This document shows positions 35,205 to 44,609 of a DNA stretch of 64,000 nt, piece after piece; positions within the stretch are counted from its first letter, which is position 1; each line of letters starts with the position of its first letter. The stretch is taken from assembly GCA_964371155.1 (NCBI GenBank), contig CAYJLI010000003.1, forward strand, positions 26,848 through 90,847, written 5' to 3'. The notes under the pieces are model-generated. The model saw only the letters and a list, made by a program, of their open reading frames with translations, did no database searches and had not been told where the DNA came from. The translations under genes and the position numbers were made by a program. This stretch comes from CAYJEQ01 sp964371155 (GTDB lineage Bacteria > Bacillota > Clostridia > Oscillospirales > Ruminococcaceae).

Positions 35205-36257
35205 ATGGCAGAGGTTTTATCCCAGAGTCAGATAGACGAATTATTAAACTCTATGCGGGATGATGGAGGCTCTTCTGGAGCGGCGAAACCTGCGGAGAAG
35301 AAAAGCGAAGATAAACATAAAAAATATGACTTTGCAAGCCCAAAAAAGTTTACAAAAGATAAACTTAAGCTTCTAAAAGGGATTTATGATAACTATGCAA
35401 GGCTTGTATCACTCAGGTTAAATGGTGTTTTAAGAGCTGTTTGTGAAGTGGAAGTCGATTCAGTGGAAGAGCAGAGGTATTTTGAGTTTAACAATATGCT
35501 CGGTGACACCGATATAATGATGACCATGGATGTAATTGCACCTGGTGAAAGCAAAGAAATGCCAATAATGTTTCATATCAGTCCTAAACTCTCTGTGAAT
35601 ATGATTGATAGGATGCTTGGTGGATTTGGAGACGATGTAGATGTTGATATGTCCTATGAATATACCGAAATAGAAGTAGCGCTTTATGAAAAGCTCATGA
35701 AGTATATGCTTGAAGTAACGTATAACGCATGGCATAACTATGTTGTTCTTGATATTCAAGACGAAAAATTAGAGGAAAATCCAGGACTTTTCCAATCAGT
35801 TAGCTTAGATGAGCCGGTAGTAATTGTGCTTTTAAATATCAAGATGAATGAGGTGGAGGGTAAACTTACAATATGTATCCCAGGAACACTTCTCACAGAT
35901 ATATTTGTTAATCTTGATAAACGCAAGTATGTTGACACAGGTTACAGCAGTGTGGCGATGAACAATAGAGAAAAAATTATGGATAGCCTAAGTGCAAGTG
36001 CACTTCAGGTTACTGCAAAACTTGGAGATGCCATACTCAGCATGGAAGATATATACTCACTTAAAGTCGGCGATGTTATAGACCTTAATAAGCCAAAGGA
36101 TTCAAATGTCACATTATATGTGGAAGAACAGCCTTGGTTTGAAGGGATATATGGTGTGCATAATAAAAATACAGCCGTGCAGATTTTAAACAGAATTGAG
36201 CCCGACGAAGAAGAACCCGAGCAGGACGCAGAAGAAATGATGGCATCCGGTGAATAA
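35205..36257 (+). CDS. fliM: Flagellar motor switch protein FliM
   Basis: C-ring protein that binds phosphorylated CheY. The N-terminal CheY-binding peptide LSQSQIDELLNSM is intact. A CheC-like middle domain (about 40-230, with MIDRMLGGFG) and a C-terminal SpoA/FliN-like domain (about 260-335) follow, and the tail is acidic. Length 350. In Firmicutes fliL normally precedes fliM; here motB does and no fliL is found. Confidence 0.95.
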   Translation: MAEVLSQSQIDELLNSMRDDGGSSGAAKPAEKKSEDKHKKYDFASPKKFTKDKLKLLKGIYDNYARLVSLRLNGVLRAVCEVEVDSVEEQRYFEFNNMLGDTDIMMTMDVIAPGESKEMPIMFHISPKLSVNMIDRMLGGFGDDVDVDMSYEYTEIEVALYEKLMKYMLEVTYNAWHNYVVLDIQDEKLEENPGLFQSVSLDEPVVIVLLNIKMNEVEGKLTICIPGTLLTDIFVNLDKRKYVDTGYSSVAMNNREKIMDSLSASALQVTAKLGDAILSMEDIYSLKVGDVIDLNKPKDSNVTLYVEEQPWFEGIYGVHNKNTAVQILNRIEPDEEEPEQDAEEMMASGE

Positions 36258-36324
36258 GCGGAGAATTCCGTTTAATAATAAAAATTAAAACTAAAATGAT
36301 AAACATAAGAAAGAAGGTAGACAA

Positions 36325-36684
36325 ATGGCAAAGATTATGGTAGTTGACGATGCAGCTTTTATGAGAATGATGATTAAGGACACACTTACTAAAGGTGGAT
36401 ATTCCGACATTTGTGAAGCAGGGGACGGTGCAATTGCGGTTGAAATGTATAAAACAGAAAAGCCTGCACTTGTTTTAATGGATATCACAATGCCTAATAT
36501 GCACGGTCTTGACGCACTTAAAGCAATCAGAGAATTTGATTCAAATGCGGCGGTTATCATGTGTTCAGCTATGGGACAGGAAGCAATGGTTATCGATGCA
36601 ATTAAATCTGGCGCAAAAGATTTTATTGTAAAGCCTTTTAAACCAAATAGAATTTTAGAAGCAGTATCTAAAATAGTGGGCTAA
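36325..36684 (+). CDS. cheY: Chemotaxis response regulator CheY
   Basis: Single receiver domain, 119 residues, that carries the signal from CheA to the motor. All key residues are present: Asp8, Asp9 (VVDDA), phospho-acceptor Asp53 (LVLMDITMP), the Thr/Ser switch position (CSA, Ser) and Lys in DFIVKPF. It lies between fliM and flgC. Confidence 0.95.
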   Translation: MAKIMVVDDAAFMRMMIKDTLTKGGYSDICEAGDGAIAVEMYKTEKPALVLMDITMPNMHGLDALKAIREFDSNAAVIMCSAMGQEAMVIDAIKSGAKDFIVKPFKPNRILEAVSKIVG

Positions 36685-36704
36685 ATGCTCTTAGGAGGGT
36701 TAAT

Positions 36705-37139
36705 ATGTCATTTTTAAACGCTCTAAATATAAGTGCTTCAGGTATGACAGCACAAAGAGTGCGACTTGATATAGCATCGGAAAATGTGGCAAATCTTAAC
36801 ACTACAAGGACTGAAGATGGTACTCCATACAGAAGAAAAATGGTGGTGTTAGAGGCGAGCGGAGAAGATTTTTCCAGTATACTAAATGATAAAATTAGTT
36901 ATCAAAAACAAGCGGGCGTAGTAGTTACGGATATACAGGAAGATATGACCGAACTTCCCACAGTATACGACCCTGAGCACCCCGATGCGGACGAAAACGG
37001 TTATGTAAGTTTGCCCAATGTAGACTTAGTAAAAGAAACCACCGACGCAATGTCCGCCACTCGCTCCTATGAAGCGAATATTACAGCTTTTAATGCAATG
37101 GTACAAATGGCGCAAAAGGCGCTCGAAATCGGCAGATAA
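36705..37139 (+). CDS. flgC: Flagellar basal-body rod protein FlgC (displaced)
   Basis: Rod subunit, 144 residues. The N-terminal motif ISASGMTAQRVRLDIASENVAN... and the C-terminal NVDLVKETTDAMSATRSYEANITAFNAM are diagnostic of FlgC, as is the central VVVTDI. Nearly all flagellar loci have flgB-flgC-fliE; here flgC sits between cheY and fliY, about 13 kb downstream of flgB. AGGAGGGTT precedes the ATG, and the 20-base spacing to cheY suggests cotranscription. Confidence 0.95.
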   Translation: MSFLNALNISASGMTAQRVRLDIASENVANLNTTRTEDGTPYRRKMVVLEASGEDFSSILNDKISYQKQAGVVVTDIQEDMTELPTVYDPEHPDADENGYVSLPNVDLVKETTDAMSATRSYEANITAFNAMVQMAQKALEIGR

Positions 37140-37179
37140 AATTGGCGAATTTCAGTTTGCCGGAAAGTGAGTTGAACAG

Positions 37180-38484
37180 ATGGAAAATAATATATTAAGT
37201 CCAATGGAAATGGATGCGATTGGGGAAGTTCTAAATATCAGCTTAGGCGCTGCTTCAACGGCTATTTCTAATATGCTCGACGCAAGGGTGGACATAACTA
37301 CTCCGAGAGTTAGAGTAAGGGCTAAGGGCGATTTTGAATTTAAAAATCTCGAACCTGCTGTCGGTGTAGAAATAGCAAACGAAGAAGGGCTTACAGGAAG
37401 CAATATAATGCTTTTAAAGAGAAGCGATGTTAAAGCCATTGTTGAAATGCTAATGTATAGAGAAATACCCGACGAAGAATTTGAACTTGATGAAATCACC
37501 ACCAGTGCAGTTGGAGAAGTGATGAATCAGATGATGGGAGCTTCGGCTACCGCTCTTTCCGAGCTTTTGGAGAGAGTTGTAAATATATCCACACCGGTAG
37601 TATTCCCAGTGGAGGATTCCGATGCCTTTAAGGCTAAATATTTCTCTGAAGAAACTGAGCTCATGGTGGAAATAGCGTTTACCCTTAAAATATCGGATAA
37701 AGTAGAGAGTGAATTTATCTACTTAATCCCAACTTTTCTTGCACAAGAGATGGTGGAGGGCTTCTTTAAAGATGGAATTCCAACAATAGAAGAAGCGGCG
37801 GCACCACAAATAGCAGCTGCACCACCTGTAATTATACCTGAGCCTGCGGCAGTGGCACCAGCTCCTGTGGAAACACCAGCTCCTGTGGAAACACCAGCAC
37901 CAGTGGCAACACCGGCGCCTGTGGCAGCTCCTGCTCCCGTGGCGGCACCTGCTCCTGCTCCCGTAGTAGCACCAGCTCCTGTGGCAGCTCCTGAAGCAGT
38001 TCCTATGCAAGCAGTGCCACAACAATACATACCTGTGCAACAGCCTCAAGCAATTCCAAGCGAGCTATCTAATACACTTGCACAGATGATGGAACTTATG
38101 AAAAAACAAATGGAGATGACTCAAAATCAACAAGCCCAAATGGCACAGATGGCGGCTTCTCCAAGAAAAATAAAGACCGATACTTCGGTAAGACCCAATT
38201 TAAATCAACCCGATGCCACTGTAATGCCTGAGAGCAATCTCGACCTTGTAATGGGAGTTCCTGTTGAGGTTTCCGTTGAGATAGGTAGAACAAAGAAACT
38301 CGTAAGAGATGTTCTTGAGCTTAACAAAGGTTCACTCGTAGTGCTCGATAAACTCGCAGGTGAGCAGGTGGATTTATTTGTAAATGGTCAATGCATTGCA
38401 CAGGGCGATGTAGTGGTAGTAGACGATAATTTCGGCATAAGAATTACCGAAATATTAAATCGTGACATTAATTTTGCTGAGTAA
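37180..38484 (+). CDS. fliY: Flagellar motor switch phosphatase FliY (FliN-type C-terminus)
   Basis: C-ring protein with CheY-P phosphatase activity in Firmicutes. The 434 residues comprise an N-terminal CheC-like part (about 1-205; EVLNISLGAASTAISNML and GEVMNQMMGASATALS active-site helices), a low-complexity Pro/Ala/Val linker (about 225-270, repeating PAPVETPAPV), a Gln/Met-rich segment and the SpoA/FliN domain (about 350-434, VPVEVSVEIGRTKKLVRDVLEL). The usual FliM-binding N-terminal peptide is short. No separate fliN is present. Confidence 0.93.
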   Translation: MENNILSPMEMDAIGEVLNISLGAASTAISNMLDARVDITTPRVRVRAKGDFEFKNLEPAVGVEIANEEGLTGSNIMLLKRSDVKAIVEMLMYREIPDEEFELDEITTSAVGEVMNQMMGASATALSELLERVVNISTPVVFPVEDSDAFKAKYFSEETELMVEIAFTLKISDKVESEFIYLIPTFLAQEMVEGFFKDGIPTIEEAAAPQIAAAPPVIIPEPAAVAPAPVETPAPVETPAPVATPAPVAAPAPVAAPAPAPVVAPAPVAAPEAVPMQAVPQQYIPVQQPQAIPSELSNTLAQMMELMKKQMEMTQNQQAQMAQMAASPRKIKTDTSVRPNLNQPDATVMPESNLDLVMGVPVEVSVEIGRTKKLVRDVLELNKGSLVVLDKLAGEQVDLFVNGQCIAQGDVVVVDDNFGIRITEILNRDINFAE

Positions 38485-38595
38485 AATTCCAAGATATTGG
38501 CAGTGTTGCCGAAATTTTACTCAAAGTGCTGCTTTACTGTTTATCAGAGGCATAACACAGAATTTAAACTCATTGGAAAGGTTTGGTTAATAATT

Positions 38596-38943
38596 ATGTG
38601 GGAAGCAATCTGGAGTGCGGTAAGCAGTGTGGTAATAGTAATAGTTATCCTTCTATTAGCATATTTCTCCACAAAATATATTGGTGGAGTGAGTAGGGGA
38701 AGAGGGATTTCAAGAAACATGAAAGTTATCGAAATGATAACACTCGGGCAGGATAAGTCGATAGCTATTGTGCAGGTGGGGGAGAAATACCTCTTAGTCG
38801 GAGTAGCTTCGGGACAGATAAATGTCATGCGTGAGATAGGTGAAGAAGAACTCGTCTTTGATGAAATAAGACAAGAGGGTGGACAGTTACCCGATTTTAA
38901 AAGTATATTAAATACAACCTTAAAGAGGAGCAAGGGTGAATGA
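38596..38943 (+). CDS. fliO: Flagellar biosynthesis protein FliO
   Basis: Membrane chaperone of the export gate. The 115-residue form from ATG 38596 (MWEAIWSAV) has one transmembrane segment (about 8-28), the short basic SRGRGISRNMKVIE and the family pattern LGQDKSIAIVQVGEKYLLVGV. An ORF start at 38497 would add 33 residues of unlike composition with no ribosome site. It overlaps fliP by 4 bases. Confidence 0.85.
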   Translation: MWEAIWSAVSSVVIVIVILLLAYFSTKYIGGVSRGRGISRNMKVIEMITLGQDKSIAIVQVGEKYLLVGVASGQINVMREIGEEELVFDEIRQEGGQLPDFKSILNTTLKRSKGE

Positions 38944-39602
38944 ATACTGAGGCTTTAGTCAATATAAATGCCGAGAATGTGCCAACATTAGAGATTTTAG
39001 TGATGATGACAGTTCTCATGCTACTACCATCAATAGTAGTTATGATGACTTCATTTGTCAGAGTAATCATTATACTCTCCTTTACAAGAAGCGCAATGGG
39101 TACACAGCAAGTACCACCGAATATTGTGATGATAGGCATAGCACTCTTTCTCACACTCTTCATAATGAATCCCATCTTAACGGAGATAAACACAGAGGCG
39201 TATCAGCCATACATAAATGAAGAAATAACCCAAGAGGAAGCAATAGACAGAGCAATTATCCCGATGAAGGAATTTATGCTTGAGCAAACCGAAGTGAGCT
39301 CACTCAATCTTTTTGTGGACATGTCAGACCTTGCAGAACCCACCGAGCCGGAGGATTTACCACTATCAACAATAGTGCCAGCATTTATGACAAGTGAGCT
39401 AAAAAGAGGATTTATGGCGGGTCTGCTTTTATTCCTACCCTTTCTATTGATAGACATTATAGTGTCAACCACGCTAATGTCAATGGGTATGATTATGCTT
39501 CCACCGGCGATGATTTCATTGCCCTTTAAACTACTTCTCTTTGTATCGATAAATGGTTGGGAGCTACTTTTCTCAGCAATTGCGCGAAGTTTTAACTACT
39601 GA
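38940..39602 (+). CDS. fliP: Flagellar biosynthesis protein FliP
   Basis: Core export-gate protein, 220 residues. Motifs MLLPSIVVMMTSFVRVIIIL, SFTRSAMGTQQVPPN and AFMTSELKRGFMAGLLLFLPFL are intact and several transmembrane segments are evident. No cleaved signal peptide is visible, as in some Firmicutes. Start overlaps fliO (ATGA) and gives tight coupling. Confidence 0.95.
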   Translation: MNTEALVNINAENVPTLEILVMMTVLMLLPSIVVMMTSFVRVIIILSFTRSAMGTQQVPPNIVMIGIALFLTLFIMNPILTEINTEAYQPYINEEITQEEAIDRAIIPMKEFMLEQTEVSSLNLFVDMSDLAEPTEPEDLPLSTIVPAFMTSELKRGFMAGLLLFLPFLLIDIIVSTTLMSMGMIMLPPAMISLPFKLLLFVSINGWELLFSAIARSFNY

Positions 39603-39616
39603 CGGAGGTGTAACTT

Positions 39617-39880
39617 ATGGGTGCCGGTGAGGTAAGCAATATATTCTATGAGATGTTTGTCATGGTTTTACAGCTCGGAGGCCCCATACTCTTAGCATCT
39701 ATGTTGGTCGGAGTAATTGTATCAATACTCCAAGCAGCAACACAGATTAATGAACAAACACTCACATTTGTTCCAAAACTATTAGTAATAGCCATTGTGC
39801 TTGCACTGATGGGAGATATGATTTTAGTTAGACTTCAAGAATTTATGATAGTAATATTAGATTTAATAGTAACAGGATAA
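39617..39880 (+). CDS. fliQ: Flagellar biosynthesis protein FliQ
   Basis: Two-helix export-gate protein of 87 residues, with LGGPILLASMLVGVIVSILQAATQINEQTLTFVPKL-type architecture. Ribosome site GGAGGTGT; 14 bases after fliP. Order fliP-fliQ-fliR is conserved. Confidence 0.95.
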   Translation: MGAGEVSNIFYEMFVMVLQLGGPILLASMLVGVIVSILQAATQINEQTLTFVPKLLVIAIVLALMGDMILVRLQEFMIVILDLIVTG

Positions 39881-39893
39881 AGGGGTAGTAGGT

Positions 39894-40664
39894 ATGCTGA
39901 TAGCGGGTTCATCTCAGTTTCTGCTTTTAACCCTTGTGATAATGAGGATGACGGGGTTTGTATTTTTAAATCCTGTTTTCGGCAGGAGAAACATCCCGAG
40001 TATATTCAAAGTGGGTTTAACACTTCTCCTCTCGTTTCTTATAGTTCCCACAGTGGATTTCGAAAGCTTCGAAGTGGCAAACTCCATCATGTACGGAGTG
40101 CTTCTGCTCATGGAATTTGCACTTGGCTATGTGGTGGGGATGATAATGCAAATCTATGAGATGATAGGGGTGTTTGCAGGCTCGGTAATCGACTATCAAA
40201 TAGGGATGTCGATGGCAAATGTATATGATCCTCAAACAGGTCAGCAAATGGCGCTATCAAGTAGCATTTTCCAGATATATTTCCTGCTTTTGTTTTTTGC
40301 GGTGGACGGCCATAATGCGATAATATATATCCTTATGAACAGCCATGATATAATACCATATGGAACTGCCTCAATATCACCGGAAGCCTCACAGGCAATG
40401 CTCAATATATTTTCACGGTGCATATCACTCGCAGCAAATTTAGCATTACCAATAGTTATATTTGAGTTTTTAGTAAATATATCGGCAGGCGTTTTAATGA
40501 AGATGATACCCCAAATCAATCTATTTGTTATAAGCATACAAATGAGAATTGTAATAGGAATATTTATGTTATCATTTTTAATATCCCCAATTGGAGATTT
40601 TCTCACCGAGGGTATTACAGAGATGATTTCAGAGGTTACACAGATACTCAGCGTAGCAACATGA
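39894..40664 (+). CDS. fliR: Flagellar biosynthesis protein FliR
   Basis: Export-gate membrane protein of 256 residues with about seven hydrophobic segments. RMTGFVFLNPVFGRRNIPS at the N-terminus and AGSVIDYQIGMSMANVYDPQ in the middle are family signatures. Ends just before flhB. Confidence 0.95.
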   Translation: MLIAGSSQFLLLTLVIMRMTGFVFLNPVFGRRNIPSIFKVGLTLLLSFLIVPTVDFESFEVANSIMYGVLLLMEFALGYVVGMIMQIYEMIGVFAGSVIDYQIGMSMANVYDPQTGQQMALSSSIFQIYFLLLFFAVDGHNAIIYILMNSHDIIPYGTASISPEASQAMLNIFSRCISLAANLALPIVIFEFLVNISAGVLMKMIPQINLFVISIQMRIVIGIFMLSFLISPIGDFLTEGITEMISEVTQILSVAT

Positions 40665-40679
40665 TAAAGGGGGATTACA

Positions 40680-41741
40680 TTGCCAGGTCAATCTAAAACC
40701 GAAAAAGCAACCCCTAAAAAACGGCGTGACGAGAGAAAAGAAGGTAATGTATTCCAAAGCAAAGATGTAGCGAGCTTAATTTTGCTTCTTGCTTCATTTT
40801 TAGCATTTGACTTTTTTTCAGGCTCAATGGTTTCAAGCGCTTCTCAGTATATGAGTAAATATATAAATTTGAGTGCGAGTTATGAGCAGTTTGATGCTCA
40901 GGACATGAGCGAATTCACAACGGACTTTATGCTTACAGTGGCAATTTGCATACTTCCAATAGCACTCACAGGCATGGTAGTTGGCATACTTGTGCATGGT
41001 GTTCAGACAAGATTTCTATTCGTAGGAAAATTAGCGGCACCAAAACTCAACAGAATAAATCCACTCGAGGGTATAAAAAAATTATTTGCCCTTAAAAATT
41101 TAGTAGAATTATTAAAAAATCTAATAAAAATGGCAATACTGCTCTACCTGCTCTACACATCGCTTATTACATTCATGCCGATGGTAGTCAGGACAATGGA
41201 CATGAGCATAGCCGCTTCCGCCGAATATGGGCTTGGCATGGTAATGAGCCTTATTTACGATGTAGTAATAATATTTGGTGCAATAGCGTTTTTTGACTAC
41301 TTCTATCAAAAATGGGAGTATGAACGCAAAATAAAAATGAGCAAACAGGACATAAAGGATGAATATAAGCAAACAGAAGGTAGTCCTGAAATAAAATCGA
41401 GAATTAAGGAAACCCAGCGAGCAATGGCGAGATCGAGGATGATGCAAGCGGTACCAAATGCCGATGTAATTATTCGTAACCCAACGCATTTTGCTGTGGC
41501 TTTATCATATAATACAGAAAAAAACGCCGCCCCGATAGTAGTTGCAAAAGGGCAGGACGAAATGGCGCTCCGCATTATAAAAGTAGCTGAGGAGCACAGT
41601 GTTACAGTGGTGGAAAATAAACCACTCGCAAGGGCAATATATGCCAGTACAGAACTAAACAGAGAAATCCCAGCCGAGTACTACGGTGCGGTGGCAGAAA
41701 TACTTGTTTATGTGTATAGATTAAACAACAAATTGAGGTAA
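40680..41741 (+). CDS. flhB: Flagellar export switch protein FlhB
   Basis: Membrane protein controlling the change from rod/hook to filament export. Four transmembrane segments lie in the first 210 residues, and the C-terminal domain has the autocleavage motif in IIRNPTHFAVAL followed by APIVVAKG. TTG at 40680 after GGGGG is used as start (353 residues); starts KTEKATPKKRRDERKEGN, as the family does. A stand-alone homologue is at 22092. Confidence 0.95.
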   Translation: MPGQSKTEKATPKKRRDERKEGNVFQSKDVASLILLLASFLAFDFFSGSMVSSASQYMSKYINLSASYEQFDAQDMSEFTTDFMLTVAICILPIALTGMVVGILVHGVQTRFLFVGKLAAPKLNRINPLEGIKKLFALKNLVELLKNLIKMAILLYLLYTSLITFMPMVVRTMDMSIAASAEYGLGMVMSLIYDVVIIFGAIAFFDYFYQKWEYERKIKMSKQDIKDEYKQTEGSPEIKSRIKETQRAMARSRMMQAVPNADVIIRNPTHFAVALSYNTEKNAAPIVVAKGQDEMALRIIKVAEEHSVTVVENKPLARAIYASTELNREIPAEYYGAVAEILVYVYRLNNKLR

Positions 41742-41744
41742 ACG

Positions 41745-43799
41745 ATGAAAAGACTGATTAACAATGCAGTTACGCTATTTGTAATTGTGGTTGTATTGCT
41801 TTTGATTATTCCCATGAATCCATTTATGTTGGATGTCATGATTATAATAAATATTTCAATTTCGCTCATTATACTTCTTGTGAGTTTAAACATTAAGGAA
41901 ACATTGGAATTTTCCATATTTCCATCACTATTACTTGTGACCACATTGTTTAGACTGGGGATAAATGTATCCTCCACAAGAAATATTTTATCAAGGGAAG
42001 GCGAAGCGGGACAGATAATTAAATCTTTTGGAGATTTCATACTGCAAGGCAATGCCATAATCGGTTTTGTTATATTTGCAATTATAGTACTTGTGCAGTT
42101 TATAGTAATCACAAAAGGTGCTGAGAGGGTTGCCGAAGTTGCGGCGAGATTTACCCTTGATGCTATGCCTGGTAAACAGATGGCGATAGACGCCGACCTT
42201 AGTGCAGGACTTATCACAGAGCAAGAAGCAAAAGTGAGGAGAAATAAAATCCAAAGCGAAGCGGACTTTTACGGCGCCATGGACGGTGCTACCAAGATTG
42301 TAAAAGGCGACGCTATAATGAGCATAATCATCACATTTATAAACCTCATAGGTGGCTCCATCGTCGGAATAGTTCAAGGTGGGATGGCATTTGAGGAAGT
42401 ACTAAATGTATATGCAATCGCAACAGTGGGTGATGGGCTTGTGTCCCAGATACCTGCACTCTTAATCTCCACGGCAACAGGTATGATAGTTACAAGATCT
42501 GTTTCCGAAGGAAGCCTTAATCAAGATGTTTCAAATCAGTTTTCAGCACAGCCCAAGGCTATTATGATGACGGGTGGAGTTTTACTAATACTCGTATTAA
42601 TCCCTGGGATGCCGATTATACCCATGATTATACTATCAGCAGCTTTAGTTGGGATAGGATACTTGCTTTCTAAAAGAATTACCGAAAGCGCAGATGCTAT
42701 AACGGACGAAGCCGAGGAAACAAGAGCCCCTGCAACAGAAGAAGAATATTACAGGGACATCAATAATATATACACACTCGTAGGTGTAGAGCCGATTGAG
42801 ATGGAGTTTGGATATAGCCTTATACCACTTGTGGATGAAAGCAGTGGCGGCAAGATGATTAGCAGAATAGTAATATTCCGCAGACAGTATGCCCAGACTA
42901 TGGGATTTGTAATTCCCTCGGTTAGACTAAGGGATAAGGCAAGCCTTAACACCAATCAGTATGTAATTAAAGTAAAAGGGGAAGAAGTGGCAAGGGGAGA
43001 AATACTCACCGACCATTTCTTGGCACTCGAGCCCCCTACACCATCGGGCAAAATTACAGGTATCGATACAATAGAGCCCGCTTATGGAATACCGAGTAAA
43101 TGGATTTTACCTGAAAGTAAGGAAATAGCCGAGATTTATGGATATACCGTAATCGACCCACTTTCGGTAATGGTTACCCATATGTCGGAAACAATCAAGG
43201 CACATGCACATGAGCTTATAAGCAGGCAGGAAGTAGCCTTACTGCTTGAAAACTTAAAGAAGACCTCGGCGGATTTGGTAAACGACACAGTACCTGCAAT
43301 AATCACACAGGGAAATCTGCAAAAATTACTGGTAAATCTGCTTAAAGAAGGCATACCCATTAGGGATATGGACACTATTTTAGAAACAATAGCGGACTGC
43401 TCTACTACTGGATTTGATCTCACATATATAACAGAACAAGTTCGTGTAGCGCTGAAGAGGACAATAACAAGAAAGTTCTGCGATGCAGGACAGATGAAGG
43501 TAGTTACAATAGATGCCGAGCTCGAAAAAATGCTTGTTACAAGCATGGCAAAGGGTGAAAGCGGAATGTACCTTGCAATCAATCCTGAAATTATGCAGAG
43601 CATGATAGCACAAATGGGCGAGAATATAAAGAAATTTAAAGAGCTATCAAGTGAAACAATTATACTCACAAGTCAGGTGATTAGGCCTTATCTATACAAT
43701 ATGCTTGAGCAATTCTATCCAGCAATCTATGTGCTCTCATTTAATGAGATAGCAAATAATGTGCAAATACAGGCAATAGGAAATATTAAGCGCGATTAG
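41745..43799 (+). CDS. flhA: Flagellar biosynthesis protein FlhA
   Basis: Largest export-gate protein, 684 residues: eight transmembrane helices in the first 330, with the FHIPEP-family motifs (RLGINVSSTRNIL, VITKGAERVAEVAARFTLDAMPGKQMAIDADL) and a cytoplasmic export-substrate docking domain. Starts 4 bases after flhB. In most Firmicutes flhF follows; here a sigma factor gene does. Confidence 0.96.
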   Translation: MKRLINNAVTLFVIVVVLLLIIPMNPFMLDVMIIINISISLIILLVSLNIKETLEFSIFPSLLLVTTLFRLGINVSSTRNILSREGEAGQIIKSFGDFILQGNAIIGFVIFAIIVLVQFIVITKGAERVAEVAARFTLDAMPGKQMAIDADLSAGLITEQEAKVRRNKIQSEADFYGAMDGATKIVKGDAIMSIIITFINLIGGSIVGIVQGGMAFEEVLNVYAIATVGDGLVSQIPALLISTATGMIVTRSVSEGSLNQDVSNQFSAQPKAIMMTGGVLLILVLIPGMPIIPMIILSAALVGIGYLLSKRITESADAITDEAEETRAPATEEEYYRDINNIYTLVGVEPIEMEFGYSLIPLVDESSGGKMISRIVIFRRQYAQTMGFVIPSVRLRDKASLNTNQYVIKVKGEEVARGEILTDHFLALEPPTPSGKITGIDTIEPAYGIPSKWILPESKEIAEIYGYTVIDPLSVMVTHMSETIKAHAHELISRQEVALLLENLKKTSADLVNDTVPAIITQGNLQKLLVNLLKEGIPIRDMDTILETIADCSTTGFDLTYITEQVRVALKRTITRKFCDAGQMKVVTIDAELEKMLVTSMAKGESGMYLAINPEIMQSMIAQMGENIKKFKELSSETIILTSQVIRPYLYNMLEQFYPAIYVLSFNEIANNVQIQAIGNIKRD

Positions 43800-43803
43800 A
43801 GGT

Positions 43804-44595
43804 ATGCTTATGATAACCGAGATTATGTCTGATAAGCAGTACGAACATCTGAGCAACGAACAACTGATAAAGCTTTATAAATTAAATCCGCAGATGGATA
43901 TAAAACAAGAGATAGTACTTAGATATCTGTATATAGTCAAGAGTATAGCAATACAGATGAGAAATGTATATCTGAGCTTTGAACAGGTGGACGATGTTAT
44001 AAATGAAGGCGTTATAATGCTTATGAAGGCGATAGACAAATTTGACCCAGAGCTCAATGTGAAATTTGAAACCTACATAGCCAAACGAGTGAGGGGCATG
44101 GTTATTGACATAGCGAGAAAGCAGGACTGGGTGCCGAGAACAGTGAGGAAATCGTATAATGAAATTTCTGAAACTGAGCTCGAGTTTTACACCAAAAATG
44201 GCAGAAACCCAACAGAAAAAGAAATCTGTGAAAAGCTAAATATTGAGCAGGAAAAATACAGGCAGATAAAAGGAAAATCAAATCTATTCAATGTCCTTTC
44301 ACTGGATATGGCAATAGAGGAGAGCGGAGAAAAGAAAAAAAGCATACAAATATCTTCCGACAGTATAACCGAACAACCAGAAGCTTTATTTTTAGATAAT
44401 GAGCTTAAAGGTATACTTGCCGAAGGGATTAAAAAGCTAAAAGAAAAAGAACAAATTGTGGTATCGCTCTATTATGTAGAGGAGATAAGCATGAAAGAAA
44501 TAGCGGCAGTTATGCAGGTGAGTGAGCCACGGGTATCGCAGATACATGCAAATGCCTTAAAGAAGCTCAGGGAGTATATTCTCCCACAAAGTTAA
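43804..44595 (+). CDS. fliA: Sigma-28 (FliA/WhiG family) sigma factor
   Basis: Motility sigma factor, 263 residues. Region 2 (RYLYIVKSIAIQMRNVYLSF; KFDPELNVKFETYIAKRVRGMVIDIARKQDW), region 3 and region 4 (VVSLYYVEEISMKEIAAVMQVSEPRVSQIHANALKKL) are all clear. Its antagonist FlgM is at 54827 and its expected promoters are at 15728, 49937 and 54768. Start at 43804; two in-frame ATG codons follow within 25 bases. Confidence 0.93.
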   Translation: MLMITEIMSDKQYEHLSNEQLIKLYKLNPQMDIKQEIVLRYLYIVKSIAIQMRNVYLSFEQVDDVINEGVIMLMKAIDKFDPELNVKFETYIAKRVRGMVIDIARKQDWVPRTVRKSYNEISETELEFYTKNGRNPTEKEICEKLNIEQEKYRQIKGKSNLFNVLSLDMAIEESGEKKKSIQISSDSITEQPEALFLDNELKGILAEGIKKLKEKEQIVVSLYYVEEISMKEIAAVMQVSEPRVSQIHANALKKLREYILPQS

Positions 44596-44609
44596 AGGAG
44601 GAGTAAATA

